A DNA stretch of 64,000 nucleotides from Caldilineaceae bacterium (GTDB taxonomy: Bacteria; Chloroflexota; Anaerolineae; Caldilineales; Caldilineaceae). The stretch is from the NCBI GenBank assembly GCA_020846635.1, contig JADLDO010000047.1:310001-374000 (forward strand), written 5' to 3'. The notes under the pieces were generated by a model. That model was not told where the DNA came from. It saw nothing but the letters and a program-made list of their open reading frames with translations, and did no database searches. Of this stretch, positions 16,835-23,427 are shown in pieces. Positions within the stretch are counted from its first letter, which is position 1, and every line of letters starts with the position of its first letter. A program made the position numbers and the translations under genes.

Positions 16835-17635
16835 ATGTTTGGATCCGGTTTGCTCAAAGGCTTGGGGATTACCCTGAAGCACTTTGCAGATACATTTACC
16901 GATGACGCGAAGGATGTGCCGAGTCGCTATCAAGATAGCATTCAACTCGACAGCAAGCGGCGTATCATCGACCAGCCGGTTGACCAAGAGGGGATTCTGA
17001 CGATTCAGTATCCTGAGGAAAAGCGGCTGCTGCCGGAGCGTTTCCGCTATATCCCCATGCTGATTTGGGACACAGAGAAGGGCGAGGATAAATGTACCGC
17101 CTGTGGCATTTGCGCCAAAGTCTGCCCTCCCATGTGTATCTGGATTGTGCGCGACAGTGACGAGAAGGGCAAGCCCATCACACGCCCGTCAGAGTTCTAC
17201 ATTGATGCTTCGATTTGCATGAGTTGCAGCTTCTGTGTCGAGTTCTGTCCCTTCGATGCGATCCAGATGAACCATGACTATGAGTTAGCGGTCTTTGATC
17301 GCTATCCACAGTTGATTTATGACATGGAAGAGCTGACGGTGCCCGTCGAGTATTATGCGGCGATGTGGCCCGTTCGCCATGCAGAAGAAGAGGAACTTGT
17401 GCGCCAGGCCGAGGCGGAGGAGAAGGCGAAGGCTGAAGCCAAAGCCAGGGCTGATGCCGAGAAGGCTGCGGTCAAAGCGGCAGCGAGCGAGGCTGCGCCT
17501 GCGGCAGGGAAAGCCACGACTGAGAGTGAGGCTGCTGCTCCTGCCGATGACGCTGCGGCTGCCAAGAAGGCGCGTCTGGAGGAACTCAAACGGCAGGCCG
17601 CGGAAAAAGCTCGACAGCGCAAGGAGAATGGCTAG
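16835..17635 (+). CDS. nuoI: NADH-quinone oxidoreductase subunit I with charged Ala-rich tail
   Basis: Two-[4Fe-4S] ferredoxin-like subunit of the complex I peripheral arm. Ligand sets are CTACGICAKVCP (C87, C90, C93, C97) and CMSCSFCVEFCP (C128, C131, C134, C138). The following FDAIQMNHDYELA is typical of NuoI. From about residue 185 to 266 there is an Ala/Glu/Lys-rich extension ending QAAEKARQRKENG, much like the NuoB tail. GGAGAGG precedes the ATG. No nuoA, H or J-N gene follows; the cluster ends here with a terminator. Confidence 0.92.
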   Translation: MFGSGLLKGLGITLKHFADTFTDDAKDVPSRYQDSIQLDSKRRIIDQPVDQEGILTIQYPEEKRLLPERFRYIPMLIWDTEKGEDKCTACGICAKVCPPMCIWIVRDSDEKGKPITRPSEFYIDASICMSCSFCVEFCPFDAIQMNHDYELAVFDRYPQLIYDMEELTVPVEYYAAMWPVRHAEEEELVRQAEAEEKAKAEAKARADAEKAAVKAAASEAAPAAGKATTESEAAAPADDAAAAKKARLEELKRQAAEKARQRKENG

Positions 17636-17744
17636 CGACCGGCAAGCTAGGCGAGATTGTCGGCACTTCAACGGTTTCTCCTTTGCATGAGCTCTTGCTG
17701 GGCTGCTTTGGCCTAGCCGGTTAGATTCGTTGATTGACATGGAG

Positions 17745-17788
17745 AGCCAGACTTGCCGGTGCGGTGAGTCTGGCTTGTCTCTTTTTAT
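17745..17788 (+). terminator. Intrinsic terminator of the nuo cluster
   Basis: AGCCAGACT (17745-17753) pairs perfectly with AGTCTGGCT (17767-17775), loop 13 nt, followed by a T-rich run TTGTCTCTTTTTAT. It lies about 110 nt after the nuoI stop. Confidence 0.85.
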
Positions 17789-17859
17789 ACCACTTGGCGC
17801 GGCCTTTGCTGTGTAAGATGGTTTGGTTCTAGAGATGGACCATAGATGGAGATGTTCAG

Positions 17860-18555
17860 GTGACGTTGAGAATTACTTATTACGGTCATTCTACCTTGAT
17901 GGTAGAGACGAGTGGGCACAAAATCGTAGTCGATCCCTTTTTCGCTCCCAACAACCCATTGGCCCCCGTTTCTGTCGATGAAGTGGAGGCAGACTTTATT
18001 CTGCTGACACACGGCCACAGCGATCATACGGCAGACGCTGCGGCGTTGGCCGCGGCCACAGGGGCGCTGGTCATTGGCAATTTCGAGGTGGTGAGTTGGA
18101 TGGAGGCGCATGGGGCCAAGCGCGGGCATGGCATGAATACGGGCGGAGCCTATACCTTTCCCTTCGGGCGTCTTAAGATGACGGTTGCCCATCATTCTTC
18201 GACCATGCCTGATGGTAGTGCCGGCGGCAACCCCAATGGGATGTTGATCACTTTTAATGACGGGCATGATGTCTATCTGGCTGGAGACACTGCGCTTACC
18301 TATGATATGAAGCTCATTGGCGAGGCAGGCGGGGTGGATCTGGCGGTGCTGCCGATTGGCGATAACTTTACGATGGGGCCGGATGATGCGGTGGTGGCGG
18401 CGCAGTTTGTCAAGGCCAAGCATGTGCTGCCGGTGCATTACAACACCTTCCCGCCCATCCGCCAAAATGCATATAACTTTGCTAAAGAGCTATATAGTCT
18501 GGCAGAGATCGATTGTACAGTACTGGAGCCGGGCGGGGTGATGGTGCTGGAGTAG
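17860..18555 (+). CDS. UPF0173-type MBL-fold metal-dependent hydrolase
   Basis: A 231-residue metallo-beta-lactamase-fold protein of the YtkL/UPF0173 type. The metal motif THGHSDH is intact (H51, H53, D55, H56). Further ligands are likely in VAHHSS, LAGDTALT (Asp) and VLPVHYNTFPPI (His). It begins ITYYGHSTLMVE, as family members do. Substrate is unknown. Start GTG 17860. It follows the nuo terminator, so it is its own unit, probably with the next two genes. Confidence 0.85.
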   Translation: MTLRITYYGHSTLMVETSGHKIVVDPFFAPNNPLAPVSVDEVEADFILLTHGHSDHTADAAALAAATGALVIGNFEVVSWMEAHGAKRGHGMNTGGAYTFPFGRLKMTVAHHSSTMPDGSAGGNPNGMLITFNDGHDVYLAGDTALTYDMKLIGEAGGVDLAVLPIGDNFTMGPDDAVVAAQFVKAKHVLPVHYNTFPPIRQNAYNFAKELYSLAEIDCTVLEPGGVMVLE

Positions 18556-18589
18556 GTTTCCTGGCCTGTGATGTTCAGAAGGAGGCATG

Positions 18590-19078
18590 ATGGCAGCAAT
18601 TGTGGCATGGGTTGCACTCGCCGTTGCGGCAGTGGCGCTTGGCTTTGTGTGGAAGCTGAATAGCGAATTGACCACAGCCGCGCGCCGGCTGGACCGCTAT
18701 AATAAGGCGCTCTTTGATGCGAATGATGAACTCCGGCGGCTGCGTGAGGAAGTGGAGGAAGAGACGGCGCGGACGCGCGTGGCTTTGCGCCAGCAGCAGG
18801 GCGCAATTGCCTTTGCCCCGGAGATGACGGTGCGCGAGGTGTTGATGACACATCCACAAGCCGAGCAGGTTTTGGCGAGTTTTCACATGGGGGGGTGCAG
18901 CCATTGTGCTGTGGAGCCAAACGATAGATTGGTGGATGCGTGTCAAGAGCATGGTGTTGATCTGCAAGCGATGATGGGGAACCTCAATTTGCTGGCACAA
19001 GCGGGCCAACAGAGTGGGAGTGGCAACGGCGCACCCCAATTGGTGAAGCTACCCAATGTAGCGCTGGAGTTTGAGTAG
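18590..19078 (+). CDS. Membrane-anchored DUF1858 (CxxC) protein
   Basis: A 162-residue protein in three parts: an N-terminal membrane helix (AAIVAWVALAVAAVALGFVW), a charged coiled coil (about residues 30-75), and a DUF1858/ScdA-N-like domain (about 80-140) with MTVREVLMTHPQAEQVL and GGCSHCAVEPNDRLVDAC. DUF1858 domains are linked to redox or Fe-S/nitrosative repair functions in some proteins. ATG 18590 is better spaced from AGAAGGAGG than ATG 18587. The next gene, 18 nt on, also has paired cysteines. Confidence 0.7.
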   Translation: MAAIVAWVALAVAAVALGFVWKLNSELTTAARRLDRYNKALFDANDELRRLREEVEEETARTRVALRQQQGAIAFAPEMTVREVLMTHPQAEQVLASFHMGGCSHCAVEPNDRLVDACQEHGVDLQAMMGNLNLLAQAGQQSGSGNGAPQLVKLPNVALEFE

Positions 19079-19096
19079 GATGATTCGGAGGAATCC

Positions 19097-19468
19097 ATGT
19101 CGGATTTAAGCGAGTTTGCAGTTCATTCCAAAGCAGAGCTTCTCTTTCCTGCCCATTTAATTCCCAACCTGCGCGATCTGCGCGGGCCTGACTGGCGGGA
19201 CTTGGTGGACCGGGTGGCGGCTCTGCCTGAAACTCACCCCGATAGCTTGGCTTTTGTATTGATGATGATCGAGTTGAATGGCTGTCTGAAGTGCAATAGC
19301 AATAACTATAAGTTCTTGCGCGGCTGTTTCCTTTGTGCCACGCAAACTGTCCAATCCTATAAGGGCAGTGATGGCGACTTGCTGGAGCTATATCAGCGCG
19401 CCAAGAAAGAGTTGGGCCAACACTTGCAGCAAGGTGTGCGTTCCGGCGAATTTTCGTTAGCAGCGTAG
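19097..19468 (+). CDS. Hypothetical protein with two CxxC motifs
   Basis: A 123-residue soluble protein. The centre reads ELNGCLKCNSNNYKFLRGCF and then LCATQ, so CxxC-(12)-CxxC, a possible zinc or Fe-S site. I do not recognise a family. CGGAGGA lies upstream of ATG 19097. Its place directly behind the DUF1858 gene, and before a strong terminator, suggests the two work together in a redox or metal task (inference). Confidence 0.6.
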   Translation: MSDLSEFAVHSKAELLFPAHLIPNLRDLRGPDWRDLVDRVAALPETHPDSLAFVLMMIELNGCLKCNSNNYKFLRGCFLCATQTVQSYKGSDGDLLELYQRAKKELGQHLQQGVRSGEFSLAA

Positions 19469-19494
19469 GCCGCTTGGTGACAGACAGACGGTTG

Positions 19495-19522
19495 AAACCA
19501 GCGCACCGGCGCTGGTTTTTTC
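19495..19522 (+). terminator. Intrinsic terminator
   Basis: AAACCAGCGC (19495-19504, first As pairing with the Ts) and GCGCTGGT (19509-19516) form a stem of 8-10 bp with a 4-nt loop, followed by six Ts. It closes the UPF0173-DUF1858-CxxC unit. Confidence 0.88.
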
Positions 19523-19567
19523 CTATATGGGTGTAGAGAGAGTGGGTAGAGAGTTGAACGGTAGCGC

Positions 19568-20959
19568 ATGGAGCCACTAAATCGAACGAGCCCCGCTGGG
19601 GCCACGCGTGTCGCCATCATTGGGGGTGGCATCGCCGGGCTGACCGCGGCCTATGATCTGGCGCGGCAGGGTGGATATGCGCTGACGGTCTATGAAGGCA
19701 ATCCCTTTTTGGGGGGGCTGGCCGCGGGCTTTAAGGGGCATTCTACCTGGGAGTGGCCTCTTGAGCATTTCTACCACCATCTTTTTACCAACGACGATGC
19801 TATCATTGGGCTTACGCGTGAGTTGGGGCTGTCACATCTGCTGGAGATTCACGCCCCGGTTACGGCCTTTCATATCCAGGGCAAGAACTATCCGCTCGAT
19901 TCGCCGCTGCGCGTGCTGCAATTTCCGCTGCTGCCGCTGGTTGACCGGCTGCGTATGGGGATGGTGATTGCCTATCTGCGTTATCATCCGCTGCGCCCGT
20001 GGCGTCAATTTGATCAGTTGGTGGCGGACGAGTGGCTGGCGCGCTGGATGGGTGAGAAGGCGTATAACACCTTGTGGCAGCCGATGTTGCAAGGCAAGTT
20101 TGGCGAACACTATCAAGATGTCAACCTCGCCTGGTTTTGGGCGCGCATCTATAAGCGTACGCCCAAGTTGGGTTATTATCGCGGCGGCTTCCAGGCCTTT
20201 GTCGATGGTTTGGTCGATGTTGTGCAGCGGCAGGGCGCGACTGTGCAGACGAACGCGCGTGTGCAGCAGATTCGCCCCAACGAGGGTGGCGGCTTGGTGG
20301 TGGAGGTAGCGGGGCAAGCGCCCGCGATCTATGATGTCGTGTTGAGTACGGTGGGACCGGGGCTGATGCGGCAGCTTGTGCCGGATATGCCCGCATCCTA
20401 TTTGGGGCAGTTGGCCGCGCTGCGCAGCATGGGTGCGGTGGTGACAACGGTGGCGCTCAAGCGGCAGTTGATGCCTGGGACGTACTGGGCGAACATCTCC
20501 AAGCGCGAGGGGCTGCCCTTCCTGGCGCTGGTCGAGCACACGAATATGATCGACCCGGCGCATTATGGGGGCGACCACCTGATCTATCTCGGTGACTATC
20601 TTGACCCCGACCATCGCTATTTTGAGATGGATGTGGATGCGCTGTTGGCCGAGTTTGTGCCGCATCTGACGAAGTTCAACCCGGACTTCCACCCGGACTG
20701 GATCAGCGGGGCGTGGACGCACAAGGCGAAGTATGCCCAGCCTGTGCCGCCTGTGGGCTATGCCGCGATGATCCCGGATCTGCGTACGCCGCTGCCGGGG
20801 CTTTACTTTGCCTCCATGAGCCAGGTCTACCCGTGGGATCGGGGGACGAATTATGCGGTAGAGATTGGGCGCGATGTGGCGAAGATGATTGTGGAAGATG
20901 TGAGAGCCGGCATGGTTCAACCGGCAAATGACCAGTTAGCGACTCAGGTCACAACTTAA
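19568..20959 (+). CDS. FAD-dependent oxidoreductase, amine-oxidase/protoporphyrinogen-oxidase-like
   Basis: Flavoprotein of 463 residues. The dinucleotide-binding motif VAIIGGGIAGLTAAYDLARQ begins near residue 15, followed by TVYEGNPFLGGLAAGF, the second FAD contact. Near the C-terminus LPGLYFASMSQVYPWDRGTN is the usual flavin-closing segment. The middle (EHFYHHLFTNDDAII, QPMLQGKFGEHY) matches NAD(P)/FAD proteins related to UDP-galactopyranose mutase and phytoene desaturase-like enzymes. Substrate is not apparent. It stands alone between a terminator and mrp. Confidence 0.8.
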   Translation: MEPLNRTSPAGATRVAIIGGGIAGLTAAYDLARQGGYALTVYEGNPFLGGLAAGFKGHSTWEWPLEHFYHHLFTNDDAIIGLTRELGLSHLLEIHAPVTAFHIQGKNYPLDSPLRVLQFPLLPLVDRLRMGMVIAYLRYHPLRPWRQFDQLVADEWLARWMGEKAYNTLWQPMLQGKFGEHYQDVNLAWFWARIYKRTPKLGYYRGGFQAFVDGLVDVVQRQGATVQTNARVQQIRPNEGGGLVVEVAGQAPAIYDVVLSTVGPGLMRQLVPDMPASYLGQLAALRSMGAVVTTVALKRQLMPGTYWANISKREGLPFLALVEHTNMIDPAHYGGDHLIYLGDYLDPDHRYFEMDVDALLAEFVPHLTKFNPDFHPDWISGAWTHKAKYAQPVPPVGYAAMIPDLRTPLPGLYFASMSQVYPWDRGTNYAVEIGRDVAKMIVEDVRAGMVQPANDQLATQVTT

Positions 20960-21098
20960 GCCAGATTAAGTGCTAAGATGGGAATATTGGTTAGAATGAC
21001 CAGTAGAATCATTAGGATAAGAACTGTTTTCTAGAAAATTTTGCAATTGGGCGAACTCGATTGCTTTGAATAGGTGCCTAAGATAAAGGAATAAAGTG

Positions 21099-22160
21099 AT
21101 GTTTGGCAAGAAAAGCTCGGATGGCGTTACCGAAACAGCGATTCTTCAAGCTCTCAGTACAGTTCAGGAGCCGGAACTGCACCGTGACCTGGTGAGCTTG
21201 AACATGATCCGTGATATCACGATCAGCGGCAATAATGTGGGCTTTACGATTATGTTGACGACTCCCGCCTGCCCGCTGCGCACGAAGATGGAGAATGAGA
21301 GCATCGCTGCTGTCAAGCAGATGGTTCCCGGCGTGGATCAGGTGCAGGTGCGCTTTGATGCGCAAGTGCGTACCGACCAACGGATCATTGGCAAGCTCAA
21401 TATCCCCGTTAAGAACATCATTGCCGTTGCCTCCGGCAAGGGGGGCGTGGGAAAGAGCACTGTCAGCACCAATCTGGCGGTGAGTTTGGCGCTGGAGGGG
21501 GCAAAGGTGGGCGTGCTGGATGCCGATATTTATGGCCCCAACATCCCGATCATGTTTGGCCTGTCGGGCAAGCCGCACATTGAGAATCAGAAGATGGTGC
21601 CGCTGGAGGCCTATGGCGTCCAGGTGATCAGCATGGGCTTTTTGATGCCCGAAGGGGAAGCGGTGGTTTGGCGCGGGCCGATGCTGCATAAGGCGATCCA
21701 ACAGTTGTTTACGGATGTGCGTTGGGGCGAACTGGATTATTTGATTGTTGACCTGCCCCCTGGTACGGGTGACGCGCAGTTGAGCTTGGCGCAGAGCGCG
21801 CCCTTAACGGGCGGCATTATTGTCACCGGCCCGCAAGCAGTGGCAGTGGCGGATGCTCGCCGTGGGGCGGCTGCCTTTAAGCGGCTGGAGGTGCCCATTT
21901 TGGGCGTGGTCGAGAACATGAGCGGTGAGGTCTTTGGCACCGGAGGCGGCAAGGATGCGGCGAAACTGATGGGCGTCGACTATCTAGCCTCCATCGAGCT
22001 TGACCCGCGGATTCGCATGGGTGGAGATTCGGGCAGGCCCATTGTGATTGATGCCCCTGACAGCCCTGGTGCGATTGCCTTCCGCCAACTGGCGCGCGTG
22101 GTCGCGGCGCTGATCAGCGTGGCGGCCTACGTGCCTGAACCGGAAGTACGCATCATTTAG
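21099..22160 (+). CDS. mrp: Mrp/ApbC-type Fe-S carrier ATPase, lacking the CxxC
   Basis: P-loop ATPase that carries or inserts Fe-S clusters. The N-terminal ~90 residues are a MIP18/DUF59 domain (ETAILQALSTVQEPEL and MLTTPACPLRTKME). The deviant Walker A is SGKGGVGKST (G113-S120 core), then VLDADIYGPNIP and LIVDLPPGTGDAQL. The usual C-terminal segment with CPHC after VVENMS is missing: here it runs ENMSGEVFGTGGGKDAA. Cluster binding by the standard dimer site is therefore doubtful. Start ATG 21099 has AAAGGA upstream; GTG 21096 is less likely. Confidence 0.9.
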   Translation: MFGKKSSDGVTETAILQALSTVQEPELHRDLVSLNMIRDITISGNNVGFTIMLTTPACPLRTKMENESIAAVKQMVPGVDQVQVRFDAQVRTDQRIIGKLNIPVKNIIAVASGKGGVGKSTVSTNLAVSLALEGAKVGVLDADIYGPNIPIMFGLSGKPHIENQKMVPLEAYGVQVISMGFLMPEGEAVVWRGPMLHKAIQQLFTDVRWGELDYLIVDLPPGTGDAQLSLAQSAPLTGGIIVTGPQAVAVADARRGAAAFKRLEVPILGVVENMSGEVFGTGGGKDAAKLMGVDYLASIELDPRIRMGGDSGRPIVIDAPDSPGAIAFRQLARVVAALISVAAYVPEPEVRII

Positions 22161-22181
22161 GCTTAGGGTGATCTGCAAAAG

Positions 22182-22226
22182 AACAGCCACCCCAAGAGTG
22201 TAGATCGCTCTTGGGGTGGCTGTTTT
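22182..22226. terminator. Strong bidirectional terminator between mrp and SRPBCC gene
   Basis: A 17-bp perfect stem (22182-22198 with 22208-22224) with a 9-nt loop. T-runs follow on the plus strand (GTTTTTC) and a TTCTTTT run follows on the minus strand. It serves the two convergent genes. Confidence 0.93.
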
Positions 22227-22235
22227 TCTCTGCGG

Positions 22236-23096
22236 TTATTGCCAGACGGTCTGTTGGGATGATGTCTGTTGGAACCCTCTTTGGGAGTGCCTTTCTTGTT
22301 GATCCTCCGCGTCCTGGCGACCGGAGGGTTGTCCTTCGGTCGTGATTACTTCGCCTGTCTCCATGATGCGTTTGAAGTTGTGGATCTCCTTTTTGATCTG
22401 CTGTTCAGCGATAAACTTGACCATGCGCCCCGCCATCTGTCCGATGGCTGCGCCGGGTGGGTCATACTCGATGGAAACACTGACTTCGGTGCCGCGGCTC
22501 ACGGGAATAAACTTCACATAGCCGCGATTCTGTAGGGTCGCATCGGGGAGTGTCTGCCACGCGATCATCTCGTTGGGGCGATCCTCTGTGATTTCGGCGT
22601 CCCATTCCATCTCAATTCCCTGTACAACATTCACCACCCAATGCGAGCGTTTTTCGTCCAACTTTTGGACTGATTTGACATGGGTCATGAAGTTTGGCAG
22701 ATTCTCCAGGTTGCGCCAGTAGTTGTAGAGTTCGGAAGCGGGACGGTTGACGGTCATTGACTTGCGAATACGCAGTTGAGTGGGCTCATTGCTCGTCAAC
22801 TGGTTGACGATGGGTATCTCGTTAGCAACCGGCACATAATCGAGCAGGTTGTTGCCGGATGCGCCCTGGTAGACCAATCCCGCGCCCAGTGCGGCGAGGG
22901 GCCAGCGGGCCGCGCTATGCTGGCGCAGTCCGTACCAAAGGAGCGCCGCTCCTCCGATGCCTGCCACCCAACGCTGGAGATCGTCCATTCCTTCAGACTG
23001 TATCTGGCGATTGGGCGGGTAGGTATGCTCTTGCAAGCCGTGGGGGACGCGAGTCCTTCCTTCAGTCTCGACATTCTGACGATAGGCACCGCTCAT
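22236..23096 (-). CDS. Membrane-anchored SRPBCC (cyclase/dehydrase) protein
   Basis: A 286-residue protein. After a polar N-terminus, residues ~40-80 hold two short hydrophobic helices (WVAGIGGAALLWYGLRQ, then WPLAALGAGLVYQGASG) like DUF2892/YgaP anchors. A polyketide-cyclase-type SRPBCC domain follows: SMTVNRPASELYNYWRNLEN, LPNFMTHVKSV, then SVSIEYDPPGAAIG. The C-terminal 40 residues are Gln-rich and probably disordered. Such proteins bind hydrophobic ligands; the ligand here is unknown. ATG 23096 is better spaced from AAAAGGAG than ATG 23102. Confidence 0.8.
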   Translation of the reverse strand: MSGAYRQNVETEGRTRVPHGLQEHTYPPNRQIQSEGMDDLQRWVAGIGGAALLWYGLRQHSAARWPLAALGAGLVYQGASGNNLLDYVPVANEIPIVNQLTSNEPTQLRIRKSMTVNRPASELYNYWRNLENLPNFMTHVKSVQKLDEKRSHWVVNVVQGIEMEWDAEITEDRPNEMIAWQTLPDATLQNRGYVKFIPVSRGTEVSVSIEYDPPGAAIGQMAGRMVKFIAEQQIKKEIHNFKRIMETGEVITTEGQPSGRQDAEDQQERHSQRGFQQTSSQQTVWQ

Positions 23097-23427
23097 GGTC
23101 ATCTTCTCCTTTTGATCCTAGAAACCATTCTGGCCCTGCGCCAGCGGTCGGATTCGACGCAACGCATGTTCAAAGTGCAATATATACACCATAGCCAAGA
23201 ATGAGTAGTTCTATCATAGCGTCTCCTGTCGCCTCTTTCTACCTATCGGGGACTACCGGCAAGGCACACCTGGCGATAGGTTAAGGCTGGTTTGCCAAGT
23301 GACCAGAGGGGGTGAGCCGTGTATAATGGTGGGGAATTATCTTCTCGCCACACAAATTGTTGCCACACAAAGACACTCATGAGTTCTCAAGTGGCATCCT
23401 AAGAACCGAACTTCCTTTGAGGTCCTA
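23097..23427. other. Intergenic region between divergent genes with a candidate promoter
   Basis: No gene is seen. On the plus strand GTGACC (23299-23304), a 17-nt spacer and TATAAT (23322-23327) form a plausible promoter for the Fe-S oxidoreductase gene, with a leader near 95 nt. No convincing minus-strand promoter for the SRPBCC gene was found. Confidence 0.4.

Noticed and set aside
14065..17635. Group 4 hydrogenase (Ech/Mbh-like) instead of complex I
   Set aside because: The NuoD part lacks the nickel-binding CxxC pairs, and the C-D fusion fits complex I.
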